From assembly GCA_913775525.1 (NCBI GenBank), contig CAJYLH010000022.1:248001-312000 (forward strand): a DNA stretch of 64,000 nt, written 5' to 3'. The position numbers and the translations under genes are program-made. Below, piece after piece: positions 1 through 8,108 of the stretch (position 1 is its first letter; the number at the start of each line of letters is the position of its first letter). The notes under the pieces are model-generated. The model was not told the DNA's origin. It saw only the letters and a program-made list of their open reading frames with translations, and did not search any database. Source of the DNA: an uncultured Chryseobacterium sp. Lineage in GTDB: Bacteria > Bacteroidota > Bacteroidia > Flavobacteriales > Weeksellaceae.

Positions 1-1
1 G

Positions 2-877
2 TCGGCGAAAAGGTATCCCGTCATTTATTTTCTGCATGGGTTCTTATGGAGTGACAGCCTGCTGGTCAATAGCGATAAAATCAACCGTATTTTCGATCGT
101 GCCATCCGTCTGAAAAAAATAAAACCGGTTATAGTCGTAATGCCGGACGAAAGCACGGTTTTCAAAGGGAGTTTTTATGCCAATTCAAAATCATCAGGAA
201 ACTGGTCGGATTTTACATCGGAAGAACTTGTCAATTTTATCGACAGCCGTTATCGGACGATCCCCAACAAAGACAGTCGCGGAATTTCCGGGCATTCTAT
301 GGGCGGAAACGGTGCTTTGAGAAATGCCATCCTGCATCCCGAAGTCTTTTCATCCGTTTATGCCCTTTCTCCCGGAGTCCTTGACGCCAGGTATTTTGCC
401 CTCACAGAAATGGATTCTTATAAAGATGCAGCAGATATCAAAGAGATAAAAGATCTTTCAAAGCCTGAAAATGCAAGAACGAATATTATTTTTGCCATTG
501 CAAGAGCATACAATGGAAACCCTTCTCAACCTCCGTTCTTTGCAGATCTGCCTTTTGTTTTCAATGGAGAGCGTCTTACAGTAAATGCTGAATTGATAGA
601 AGATCTGAGAAAGAACTCCACGTCGGAACTTCCTTTTACCCACTATGAAAATCTTAAAAAGCTAAAAGCAATCAAGTTCGACTGGGGAAGGAATGATGAG
701 TTCAGGCATATTCCACCCACGTGTATGGAATTCAGTACAACCCTTGAACTCCTGAAAATTAAGCATGAAGCCGAAGAATATATCGGGACCCATGGAAGTG
801 AAGTAAGCAAACAAAACGGGAGGATTGAGAATAGCATGCTGCCGTTTTTCAATGACCATCTGAAATTTGAGGAATAG
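2..877 (+). CDS. Esterase family alpha/beta hydrolase, 5' end outside window
   Basis: The open frame is already running at base 2 and ends with TAG at 875-877, so the gene starts upstream of the window. A first visible ATG at 140 lies well inside the fold and is not the real start. The upstream residues read RYPVIYFLHGF, the oxyanion/HG strand of the putative-esterase family (esterase D, antigen 85, Fes type). The nucleophile elbow GHSMGGNGAL follows, and a late Asp (WGRNDEF) and His (GTHGSE) complete a plausible Ser-Asp-His triad. This is a serine hydrolase acting on a carboxyl ester; the substrate cannot be told. No signal peptide can be judged because the N-terminus is missing. Confidence 0.8.
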   Translation, partial: SAKRYPVIYFLHGFLWSDSLLVNSDKINRIFDRAIRLKKIKPVIVVMPDESTVFKGSFYANSKSSGNWSDFTSEELVNFIDSRYRTIPNKDSRGISGHSMGGNGALRNAILHPEVFSSVYALSPGVLDARYFALTEMDSYKDAADIKEIKDLSKPENARTNIIFAIARAYNGNPSQPPFFADLPFVFNGERLTVNAELIEDLRKNSTSELPFTHYENLKKLKAIKFDWGRNDEFRHIPPTCMEFSTTLELLKIKHEAEEYIGTHGSEVSKQNGRIENSMLPFFNDHLKFEE

Positions 878-954
878 TATTCTGAATCTAATTTAACCAA
901 AACAGATATTACTATTGTAAGAGCGGTATGGAATGAAATCTTTATTTTTGCCGG

Positions 955-1659
955 ATGTTAGAAATCCTGTACCGTGACGAACATCTTATTGCTATCAACA
1001 AACCCAGCGGACTGTTGGTTCATAAATCTTTTTACTCCGGGGAAGCGGATACGTATGCTATTCAGGAACTGAGAAAGCAGATCGGACAAAAAGTATATCC
1101 GGTCCACCGTTTGGACCGTAAAACTTCAGGGGTTCTGCTGTTCACTCTGGATAAAGATACACTCAGGGCTATGAGTGATCAGTTTGCCACACGGGAAGTT
1201 GAAAAGAAATACATCGCCATTCTCCGCGGCTGGACGAAAGAAGAGGAAACGATTGATTATGATTTGATTAACGAAAATGAAGTGAAGCAGAATGCCGTGA
1301 CTTACTACCGCCGTCTGCAGACTTCGGAAATCGATGTACCTTTTTTAAAACACCAGACTTCCAGATATTGCCTGGTGGAAGCTATTCCGGAAACAGGACG
1401 GTTTCATCAGCTGAGAAAACATTTTAAGCATATTCTGCATCCGATTTTAGGGTGCCGTAAACACGGATGCAACAAACAGAACAAATTGTTGCTTCAGACT
1501 TTTAATATGACCAGAATGCCGCTTCACGCTTATCAGCTTGCTTTTACTCATCCCATTACCCATGAAAGAATAAGTGTAATTGCCACGATTGATGAAGAAT
1601 TCAAAAAAGTAGGCGATATCCTTGGATTTGACCTGAATGCCTATGCAAAGAATCATTAA
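955..1659 (+). CDS. truC: RluA-family pseudouridine synthase, TruC-like
   Basis: The 234-residue protein begins with the INKPSGLLVH strand and carries the family signature HRLDRKTSG, with catalytic Asp54 in HRLD. No S4 domain precedes it. That short architecture and length fit TruC, which makes pseudouridine 65 in tRNA, rather than RluC or RluD. The later segments ETGRFHQLRKH and LHAYQLAF are the usual RluA-family RNA-binding and core strands. It stands alone, 77 bases after the esterase and about 200 before pyrD. Assignment to TruC rather than another short RluA paralogue is inference from length and from the basic Cys-containing loop around residues 165-175. Confidence 0.75.
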   Translation: MLEILYRDEHLIAINKPSGLLVHKSFYSGEADTYAIQELRKQIGQKVYPVHRLDRKTSGVLLFTLDKDTLRAMSDQFATREVEKKYIAILRGWTKEEETIDYDLINENEVKQNAVTYYRRLQTSEIDVPFLKHQTSRYCLVEAIPETGRFHQLRKHFKHILHPILGCRKHGCNKQNKLLLQTFNMTRMPLHAYQLAFTHPITHERISVIATIDEEFKKVGDILGFDLNAYAKNH

Positions 1660-1718
1660 ATTGTTTTTGACAATGGGCTGACAGATCAATTGAAATTCAA
1701 AAGCCACTGCATTTTACC

Positions 1719-1756
1719 ACATTTTCACATTTTCAAATTCTTACATTTTCAAATTG
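1719..1756 (+). repeat. Short tandem repeat ACATTTTC / ACATTTTCAAATT
   Basis: ACATTTTC at 1719-1726 is followed at once by ACATTTTCAAATT at 1727-1739 and again at 1743-1755. The block lies in the roughly 200-base spacer between the pseudouridine synthase and pyrD. It is a low-complexity intergenic repeat with no coding potential. Confidence 0.6.
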
Positions 1757-1838
1757 TAAAAAATCTCTGGACTGAAACAATGGTTTCCATACAGTTTCCT
1801 CTTTTGCTTTAACGTTTAGAACTTCAACTAAAAATCAG

Positions 1839-1846
1839 TATCTTTG
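1839..1846 (+). promoter_or_regulatory. Bacteroidota -7 box (TATCTTTG) of pyrD
   Basis: TATCTTTG matches the Bacteroidota -7 consensus TAnnTTTG and ends 17 bases before the pyrD ATG. No well-spaced TTG is seen at the -33 position, so the call rests on the -7 box and its position. Confidence 0.5.
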
Positions 1847-1863
1847 TACTCCAAAAACAAGGC

Positions 1864-2901
1864 ATGTACAAATCGCTGATCCGTCCGGTCCTTTTTAAGT
1901 TTGATCCTGAAGCCGTGCATCATTTTACCTTTTCGATGCTTAAAAATTTTGGTTTTCTTGCCCGGATATTTTTCCCTAAACCTGTTGCCGACAAACGGCT
2001 CGAAAGAGAAGTGTTCGGACTGAAATTCAAAAACCCTGTAGGCCTTGCAGCCGGATTCGATAAGAATGCCGTCCTGTTCAATGAACTGGCTGACCTTGGT
2101 TTCGGATTTGTGGAAATCGGTACGGTGACACCGAAAGCACAGGCAGGAAATCCAAAAAAAAGACTGTTCAGGCTGATTGAAGACGGCGGAATCATTAACA
2201 GGATGGGATTTAACAATGACGGACTGGAAGCTGCTATTGAAAAACTGAAGGGTAATAAAGGCAAAATCATCATCGGCGGAAACATCGGAAAAAATACAGA
2301 TACAACTCCTGAACATTATACCCGTGATTATTTAGAGTGCTTTGACGGACTTCATCCCTATGTAGATTATTTTGTCCTGAACGTCAGCTGCCCGAATGTA
2401 GGAAGCCATGCGAAACTGGAAGATGTGGAATACCTGCGGGAACTGATTACGGAAGTTAAAAAAATCAACCAGTCTAAAACCGTTCAGAAACCGGTCCTTT
2501 TAAAAATTGCTCCGGATTTAAATGATCATCAACTGGACGAAATCATTGAGCTTATTGCAGAAACAAAAATTGACGGAGTCATTGTTTCCAACACATCTGT
2601 TAACCGCGAAGGGCTGAAAACACCGCCGGAAGTGCTGGCAGAGATTGGAAACGGCGGATTGAGCGGAAAGCCGATCCGGGAACGCAGCACCAGAATGATC
2701 CGTTATCTCTCAGAAAAAAGTAACCGGGCGTTTCCTATTATTGGTGTGGGCGGAATCCATTCTGCGAAAGATGCCATTGAAAAACTGGATGCCGGCGCAA
2801 GCCTGGTTCAGCTGTACACCGGATTTATCTATGAAGGCCCAGAGCTGATCAATGATATCAATCGTGAAGTGCTTAAAAGGGCGAGCAGGTTACCGAGATA
2901 G
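1864..2901 (+). CDS. pyrD: Dihydroorotate dehydrogenase (quinone), class 2
   Basis: The product oxidises dihydroorotate to orotate in pyrimidine synthesis and passes electrons to quinone at the inner membrane face. At 345 residues it has the class 2 layout: an N-terminal amphipathic helical extension ([20 protein letters not shown]) for quinone access, then an FMN barrel. AAGFDKNA and [13 protein letters not shown] line the FMN site. [10 protein letters not shown] holds the catalytic-loop serine expected for class 2, and GGLSGKP and [14 protein letters not shown] bind the FMN phosphate. The ATG lies 17 bases after a TATCTTTG box, and a hairpin terminator follows. It is a monocistronic housekeeping gene. 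Confidence 0.95.
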   Translation: MYKSLIRPVLFKFDPEAVHHFTFSMLKNFGFLARIFFPKPVADKRLEREVFGLKFKNPVGLAAGFDKNAVLFNELADLGFGFVEIGTVTPKAQAGNPKKRLFRLIEDGGIINRMGFNNDGLEAAIEKLKGNKGKIIIGGNIGKNTDTTPEHYTRDYLECFDGLHPYVDYFVLNVSCPNVGSHAKLEDVEYLRELITEVKKINQSKTVQKPVLLKIAPDLNDHQLDEIIELIAETKIDGVIVSNTSVNREGLKTPPEVLAEIGNGGLSGKPIRERSTRMIRYLSEKSNRAFPIIGVGGIHSAKDAIEKLDAGASLVQLYTGFIYEGPELINDINREVLKRASRLPR

Positions 2902-2967
2902 AATGTATTTCCAGCTTAGCTTGAAAATTGGAGACGGTTTTTGTGGCTAACTCATAATAAACAAACG

Positions 2968-2996
2968 AGCAGTATCAATCAAGGTACTGCTTTTTC
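2968..2996 (+). terminator. Rho-independent terminator after pyrD
   Basis: AGCAGTA (2968-2974) pairs with TACTGCT (2985-2991) and runs into TTTTT. It lies between convergent pyrD and the DUF445 gene, with the T-run on the pyrD side. Confidence 0.75.
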
Positions 2997-3010
2997 ATTG
3001 GTTTAATACA

Positions 3011-4255
3011 TTATATGAAAAAATGTGCAATCGTATAAATGATCAATCCTACCAGTCCGCCAACCAATGTCCCGTTAACCCGGATAAACTGTAAGTCTTT
3101 TCCGACTTCCAGTTCCAGCTTTTCACTCAACTCTTTTCCCTGCCAGTTGCCCACGGTTGAACTGATGAGGTTGCCGAACTGGTGGGTGTTTCTAAGGATG
3201 TATTTGTAAGCTGTAACGCGAACCCAGTCATCAATTTTTTCCTGAAGTGCTGCATTGGTTTTTAAGTTCAAGGCGAATTCATCCAGGTTTTTGGACATAT
3301 ATTTCTTAAGGGCAGAATCCTCATGCTGCAGTTCTTCCGTTACCGTTTTTCTAATGGAGGCCCAGATATCCCGGGAATACTCATTTAATTTTTCCGGTTT
3401 CAGCAGGTCGTTCTTAATACTTCTGAATTCCTCATCCCATTTCGGATCCTCCTTTAGGTCTACGGAGAAATCCTGGATTTTACCGGTAATGAGATTCCTG
3501 ATTTCGTGTCCCGGATCTTCCTCTATTTCCCCGAAAAAATCAGCGAGTCCACTGGTGATCTTATCTGCGATTTTATTGTCGACAAATGCCGGAATGAAGG
3601 TGTAGCTGCCTTTCTTTACGCGGTCCTTAATCATTTCATCGTTTTCCAGGATATAATTTTTGATTTGCGAGGAAAGACTGGTGATAAGGCGCTGATGGTC
3701 GTTTTTTTCAATGATGTAGCTTATCCCGTTGCCGACGATTTTATTGAGCTTGATATCATTTGTCATTTCAGACACTTTATCACTGATAAAACGGCTTACC
3801 GTATCGTCATCCAGTTTATTAAGGATATCCAGAACAATATCTGATATATTTCTGATAAGAATTCCCTGTTTTTTTTCTTTTCCCAGCCATTCGCCAACAA
3901 AACCGGATATCCTGAGTTTCTGGATATAGGGACGGATATTTTCCGGTGAAAGGAAATTATTCACGACAAAGCCGCCCAGGTTATCACCTAATTGCTGTTT
4001 GCTGTTTTCAATAAGGTTGGTATGCGGGATGGGCAGCCCCAGAGGATGCCGGAAGAGTGCCGTTACGGCAAACCAGTCAGCCAGCGCACCTACCATGGCC
4101 GCTTCGGAAAACGCCCGGACATAACCGATCCAGTGAGAGGTATTGCTTTTCTGCAGTATAGTCGTGATGATAAATACAGCAGCCATCAGCAGGAATAGTC
4201 CCGTGGCGAAGGCTTTGTACTTTCTTAACTGTTTTCTTTTTGCTTCATCATTCAT
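3011..4255 (-). CDS. DUF445 family inner-membrane protein
   Basis: This 414-residue protein has a membrane segment near residues 14-31 and another at the C-terminus (about 393-412). A long helical, charged region lies between them. The N-terminal segment FSEAAMVGALADWFAVTALFRHPLGLPIPHTNLI is the DUF445 (YjiN-type) hallmark. The topology suggests a protein anchored at both ends with a large soluble domain. The family function is not established. It is convergent with pyrD and is followed upstream by a 190-base spacer shared divergently with msrB. Family assignment is firm; role unknown. Confidence 0.85.
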   Translation of the reverse strand: MNDEAKRKQLRKYKAFATGLFLLMAAVFIITTILQKSNTSHWIGYVRAFSEAAMVGALADWFAVTALFRHPLGLPIPHTNLIENSKQQLGDNLGGFVVNNFLSPENIRPYIQKLRISGFVGEWLGKEKKQGILIRNISDIVLDILNKLDDDTVSRFISDKVSEMTNDIKLNKIVGNGISYIIEKNDHQRLITSLSSQIKNYILENDEMIKDRVKKGSYTFIPAFVDNKIADKITSGLADFFGEIEEDPGHEIRNLITGKIQDFSVDLKEDPKWDEEFRSIKNDLLKPEKLNEYSRDIWASIRKTVTEELQHEDSALKKYMSKNLDEFALNLKTNAALQEKIDDWVRVTAYKYILRNTHQFGNLISSTVGNWQGKELSEKLELEVGKDLQFIRVNGTLVGGLVGLIIYTIAHFFI

Positions 4256-4445
4256 AAAGTGTGGTATACGGTTGTTATGGGTAAGGTAATCAGAAAGTTT
4301 ACCATGCGATCATGATCAAGGATTCTGCCTGTTATAATGGTAAAAATCCTGTGAAATACCATAATCAGTTTAAAAATAACAAAAAAATAAAAATTTTATC
4401 TATTATGGTTCAATTTTAGCTGTTATCCAATCATTAAACGATTAC

Positions 4446-4889
4446 ATGGAACACGAAGCAAAAAACAATCCATACTATTCCCGGACAGATCGTTCAAAAC
4501 TGGATATTCCTAATGAAGAATGGAGAAAGTATCTTTCCTCTGATTTGTATGCGATTTCCAGGGAAGCTTCTACAGAGCGTCCTTTTACGGGAAAGTACAA
4601 TGAATTTGACGAATTAGGCGAATACTATTGTGCAGTATGTGGCAACCATTTGTTCCGTTCAGATGCCAAGTTCTCAAGCAGCTGCGGTTGGCCGAGTTTC
4701 TTTGAGGCGGATGAAGAAGGGGTTTATTACAAAAGGGATACAGCTTTCGGAATGGAAAGGGTAGAAGTACTATGCAAAAGGTGTGATTCCCACTTGGGAC
4801 ATGTTTTCGATGACGGACCGAGACCTACCGGATTAAGGTATTGTATGAACTCTGTCAGTCTGGAATTCATTCCGGATGCTCAAAATTAA
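4446..4889 (+). CDS. msrB: Peptide-methionine (R)-S-oxide reductase
   Basis: The enzyme reduces the R epimer of methionine sulfoxide in proteins. At 147 residues it is a stand-alone MsrB without an MsrA domain. Two CxxC pairs, Cys62/Cys65 and Cys110/Cys113, form the structural zinc site. GWPSF and GHVFDDGPRPTGLRYCMNS carry the active site with the catalytic Cys133. There is no signal peptide, so it is cytoplasmic. It is divergent from the DUF445 gene and likely monocistronic; no clear TAnnTTTG box was found upstream. Confidence 0.93.
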   Translation: MEHEAKNNPYYSRTDRSKLDIPNEEWRKYLSSDLYAISREASTERPFTGKYNEFDELGEYYCAVCGNHLFRSDAKFSSSCGWPSFFEADEEGVYYKRDTAFGMERVEVLCKRCDSHLGHVFDDGPRPTGLRYCMNSVSLEFIPDAQN

Positions 4890-4980
4890 ACATTGGTTTG
4901 ATTCTATAAATCAGTGCGTTAAATTTTCTTAAATAGCGTTAAACTTTATAAGATTATAAGGGATGTCCCGTTATGTTTTA

Positions 4981-4988
4981 TACATTTG
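4981..4988 (+). promoter_or_regulatory. -7 box (TACATTTG) of the L,D-transpeptidase-like gene
   Basis: TACATTTG fits TAnnTTTG and ends 31 bases before the ATG at 5020. No convincing -33 TTG is present at the right spacing. Confidence 0.45.
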
Positions 4989-5019
4989 CTCTCGCAATTG
5001 TATTTAACATAATATCTGA

Positions 5020-5775
5020 ATGAAAGGAATTTATAGCTTATTAAGTATTGTTTATGTGGTTACAACCTCATTTTACCTATCCCCTGAGAAGGCTGTTGCA
5101 GGGAATGGGATCAATTCAAAAAAGACCGAGAAAACAGCCGGCATGAAATCTGCAAAAGCAGAAAGCACAATGTCTTCATCCGAAGAACTTTACAAATCAA
5201 TCCCCTTTGAAGCTGGGCATGAACTTAACGAAGAAGTTTTCTTTAAAGCGATGACCGGGTTTGAAAACCTGAAGAAAGCCGGGTTATTAAATCAGGATTC
5301 ACACCTTCTTACGGTATGCGATTTTTCTATGTCTTCCAATACCAAAAGACTTTGGGTAATCGACATGAACGAGAAGAAAGTCCTGTTCAATTCTTTGGTA
5401 GCGCACGGTAAAAATACAGGCGATGAGTTTGCGACGAATTTTTCTAACACGGAAAGTTCGTTGCAGAGCAGCCTCGGATTTTATATCACAGATGCAACGT
5501 ACCAGGGAGACAACGGATATTCTCTGAAATTGTTGGGGATGGACAAAGGATTTAATGATGCCGCCTACAGAAGGGCAATCGTAATGCATGGAGCAGATTA
5601 CGTAAGCGACCAGTTTGCTGCCGTACACAAGAGAATCGGGAGAAGCTGGGGATGCCCGGCAGTCCCGAGAGACCTTACCCAGCCGATCATCAATACCATC
5701 AAAGGAAGGAACTGCCTCTTTATCTATTATCCGGACCAGAATTACCTTTCCAGGTCGGAATGGTTAAAAGGGTAA
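5020..5775 (+). CDS. Murein L,D-transpeptidase catalytic domain (YkuD_2) protein
   Basis: The N-terminal hydrophobic stretch (about residues 4-22) and the low-complexity Lys/Ser linker that follows indicate export to the periplasm. The C-terminal half has the YkuD_2 pattern: IVMHGADYVS with His190-Gly191, then GRSWGCPAV with the candidate nucleophile Cys212. These enzymes act on meso-diaminopimelate cross-links of peptidoglycan or on the anchoring of proteins to it. No peptidoglycan-binding domain is seen. The gene is alone; its terminator hairpin overlaps the stop codon of the convergent histidine kinase. Exact activity (cross-linking versus hydrolysis) is not deducible. Confidence 0.8.
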   Translation: MKGIYSLLSIVYVVTTSFYLSPEKAVAGNGINSKKTEKTAGMKSAKAESTMSSSEELYKSIPFEAGHELNEEVFFKAMTGFENLKKAGLLNQDSHLLTVCDFSMSSNTKRLWVIDMNEKKVLFNSLVAHGKNTGDEFATNFSNTESSLQSSLGFYITDATYQGDNGYSLKLLGMDKGFNDAAYRRAIVMHGADYVSDQFAAVHKRIGRSWGCPAVPRDLTQPIINTIKGRNCLFIYYPDQNYLSRSEWLKG

Positions 5776-5798
5776 CAAAAAGTATTTTTCAATGCAAG

Positions 5799-5824
5799 GC
5801 AGTCTGGTTCAGACTGCTTTTTTG
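5799..5824 (+). terminator. Terminator between the convergent L,D-transpeptidase-like and kinase genes
   Basis: GCAGTCT (5799-5805) and AGACTGC (5811-5817) form a stem followed by TTTTTT. The stop codon of the convergent histidine kinase (5809-5811) lies inside the hairpin. Confidence 0.8.
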
Positions 5825-7194
5825 TTTTCAGACACAAACCGGATGCTGAATGTGCTTCCTTCTTCAGGATGGGAATCCAGAGAAATAAGTCCCTGATGCA
5901 TTTCCACGATTCTTTTAACGATAGAAAGCCCGATCCCGTTTCCTGTTCCGTAATTTTTATTGGTGCCCCGGTAAAACAGGTCGAAGATTTTATTCCTTTC
6001 CTGCTCAGCAATACCGATTCCGTGATCGATAAACCGGATCTCCAGAGTTTTATTCTGTACTTCTATTTCTACCCGGCAACTTTTGTCCGCGGAATACTTG
6101 CAGGCATTTTCCATTAAATTCAGAAATGCGACCTGAAGCAGATAGGGATTCCCATAGAAGTCATAATTACTTTCATCTTTATCAGCCAGATTATCCGTAT
6201 AATGGATCCCGATGCGGTAATCCGGGTTCTTCTGAAGCAGATCAACTTTGGCATCCGCCAGGATTTCATCCAGGCGTACATCGGTAAAACTGATCTGGGA
6301 AACATCATAACTGGCCCTGGCAAAATCAAGGAGTGCCGAAGAAAGCTGTGAAGCATGGGTAGCATCCTGAAGGGCGTTATCAATCGAAATTTTATAATCA
6401 TCCAGCGTCACATTCAGCTCCTTGGCCAGCTCCAGTTCGGCAATCAGCGTTGAAAGCGGAGTACGGAATTCATGCGAAATGGTAGTCACAAACTGGCGGT
6501 GGTTACTGAATGATTTTTCCAGCCGGTTAAAGGTAGAATTAAATGTTTCGGTGAGCTCGTAAATTTCATCTCTGGCTTTAGGCACCACCAGCCGTTTATG
6601 AAGGTTATGCTCTGAAATATCACGGATCTGAAGGATAATGTCTTTCAGCGGTTTCAGGGTATAGTAAGAAAATAGGAATCCGATAATAAAGATAACCAGT
6701 ACGGAAATGATATAGACGACAATAATATCTTCCCGGAACTCGCGGATATGAGCCAGTCCCGTAACATCTACCGCACTCCCGATAATATAATAATTCTCGT
6801 CATCGAATTGATACCGGAAAGCCATATACTGCCGGTCCCCTCTCTGCCAGATCAGTTTATCTTTCCCTGTTCTGATAAGCTTGTCAAGGTAATATGGATT
6901 TTTTGAACTCGGCTTTATATCGGTGAAGATCAGTTCATTTTTGCTGTTATATACACTGATATCAGCCTCATTCAGCATTTTTTTATTCCTTTCGTGGAGC
7001 GTTTTTAATTTGTACCCGTCAATATGTGCATCAAAAATAAATTCAGCCCTCCAGATAATTTTATAACCTAAGCGGTCATTGAATTCATCTTTCCTGTTGT
7101 TTTCCGAAACGAAATAGAGGACATAGGCAAAGATGAAGAGTATTCCTGCTGTAAGGAGTGCATAAATAAGGGCGGTCCTTGTAGCGATCTTCAT
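5809..7194 (-). CDS. Sensor histidine kinase (OmpR-system partner)
   Basis: The 461-residue protein has a transmembrane helix near 8-29, a periplasmic sensor of about 125 residues, and a second helix near 157-178. HAMP, HisKA with the phospho-acceptor His241 (TISHEFRTPLS) and HATPase_c follow, with N (LMENACKYS), G1 (DHGIGI) and G2 (GTGNGIGLSIV) boxes. The periplasmic domain is not one I recognise, so the signal is unknown. Its ATG overlaps the regulator stop by 4 bases, giving translational coupling. The pair is divergent from the porin operon, whose promoter carries phased repeats suited to an OmpR-type regulator. Confidence 0.92.
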   Translation of the reverse strand: MKIATRTALIYALLTAGILFIFAYVLYFVSENNRKDEFNDRLGYKIIWRAEFIFDAHIDGYKLKTLHERNKKMLNEADISVYNSKNELIFTDIKPSSKNPYYLDKLIRTGKDKLIWQRGDRQYMAFRYQFDDENYYIIGSAVDVTGLAHIREFREDIIVVYIISVLVIFIIGFLFSYYTLKPLKDIILQIRDISEHNLHKRLVVPKARDEIYELTETFNSTFNRLEKSFSNHRQFVTTISHEFRTPLSTLIAELELAKELNVTLDDYKISIDNALQDATHASQLSSALLDFARASYDVSQISFTDVRLDEILADAKVDLLQKNPDYRIGIHYTDNLADKDESNYDFYGNPYLLQVAFLNLMENACKYSADKSCRVEIEVQNKTLEIRFIDHGIGIAEQERNKIFDLFYRGTNKNYGTGNGIGLSIVKRIVEMHQGLISLDSHPEEGSTFSIRFVSENKKAV

Positions 7195-7880
7195 AAGTTA
7201 CGGGTAAAAATAAACCCGACTCCGGGTTTGGTATGGATCAGTTTTTCATCAAAATCCCTATCAATTTTCTTGCGCAGATAGGCAATATACACATCAATAT
7301 AATTGGTGCCGGTATCAAAATGGTTCCCCCAGACATTTTCTGCGATTTCTTCACGGGTAAGGATCCTGTCTGAATGGCTCATCAGGAAAACAAGCAGTTT
7401 GAATTCTTTGGGAGTGAGGATGATCTCCTTCCCGTCCCTGAATACACGGTTGGTATTCTGATGGATAACCAGATGATGGTACTGGAGAATATCCCTGGCT
7501 TCGCTCTGTTTAGGCAATGATGAGTTTCTTAGCAATACGGCTTTTATCCGGGCGTATAGTTCCCTGATTTCAAAGGGTTTCACCATATAGTCATCAGCTC
7601 CGGCATCAAAACCTTCTATTTTTTCATCAATAGTTCCCAGAGCCGTCAGCATGATAATGGGGAGGTCAGGCTGCTTGCTTTTAATCATCTTGCAGAATTC
7701 GGTGCCGCTCATCTGAGGAAGCATGATGTCTGTAATAATAAGGTCGAAGCCAATTCGGTCCGTCATGATCAGGGCATCTTCCGCATCTTCCGAAATATAG
7801 ATCTGATATCCCTGGCTTTCGAGGCCGCGTTTCAGCAATGAGGAAACCCGGGCATTATCTTCTATGATTAAAATCTTCAT
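7191..7880 (-). CDS. OmpR/PhoB-family response regulator
   Basis: It has a receiver domain with the acidic pair Glu7/Asp8 (IIEDN), phospho-acceptor Asp51 (ITDIMLPQ), Thr at LTALG and Lys at MVKPF. A winged-helix DNA-binding domain follows (LTPKEFKLLVFLMSH; the recognition region ends TGTNYIDVYIAYLRKKI). At 229 residues it is the standard length. It is the first gene of an operon with its kinase. A TACCTTTG box at 7961-7968 on this strand is a plausible promoter. The likely target is the divergent porin operon, through three repeats at 8013-8042. Confidence 0.93.
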   Translation of the reverse strand: MKILIIEDNARVSSLLKRGLESQGYQIYISEDAEDALIMTDRIGFDLIITDIMLPQMSGTEFCKMIKSKQPDLPIIMLTALGTIDEKIEGFDAGADDYMVKPFEIRELYARIKAVLLRNSSLPKQSEARDILQYHHLVIHQNTNRVFRDGKEIILTPKEFKLLVFLMSHSDRILTREEIAENVWGNHFDTGTNYIDVYIAYLRKKIDRDFDEKLIHTKPGVGFIFTRNL

Positions 7881-7960
7881 CTGGAATATTTGACATAATG
7901 AGCAGAGGCAACGGTGAGGTTAATGATCCTTAAAATCCGCCTGACCTGCTGTTCCTTATG

Positions 7961-7968
7961 CAAAGGTA
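7961..7968 (-). promoter_or_regulatory. -7 box (TACCTTTG) of the regulator-kinase operon
   Basis: On the minus strand TACCTTTG fits TAnnTTTG about 80 bases upstream of the regulator ATG. No TTG is seen at -33. Confidence 0.4.
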
Positions 7969-8012
7969 TCCCATATTTTTCTTCCGGAAAAACCGAAGGA
8001 TCCTTTTAATGG

Positions 8013-8042
8013 TTTTCTAAAGGATTTCTAACAGTTTTCTAA
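8013..8042 (+). promoter_or_regulatory. Three direct repeats at 11-bp phase: OmpR-type operator
   Basis: TTTTCTAA (8013-8020), ATTTCTAA (8024-8031) and TTTTCTAA (8035-8042) begin exactly 11 bases apart. That is the spacing at which PhoB/OmpR-type dimers bind tandem half-sites on one DNA face. The last repeat ends 23 bases before the -7 box TAATTTTG (8066-8073), which lacks a good -33 TTG. The site lies between a divergent OmpR-family regulator and a porin gene. Confidence 0.65.
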
Positions 8043-8065
8043 TGCTGTTCCCGGTTTTTCGATGC

Positions 8066-8073
8066 TAATTTTG
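8066..8073 (+). promoter_or_regulatory. -7 box (TAATTTTG) of the porin operon
   Basis: TAATTTTG fits TAnnTTTG and ends 35 bases before the porin ATG. The -33 region has no TTG, consistent with an activator-dependent promoter using the adjacent repeats. Confidence 0.55.
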
Positions 8074-8108
8074 TCCCGTCAAAACAACGAAAAGAGGACC
8101 AGAACACT

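Noticed and set aside
5020..5775. Calling the L,D-transpeptidase-like gene a DUF4105 or generic YkuD protein
   Set aside because: HGADYVS and SWGCPAV fit the YkuD_2 family better; the classic YkuD spacing HGT...SHGC is not present.
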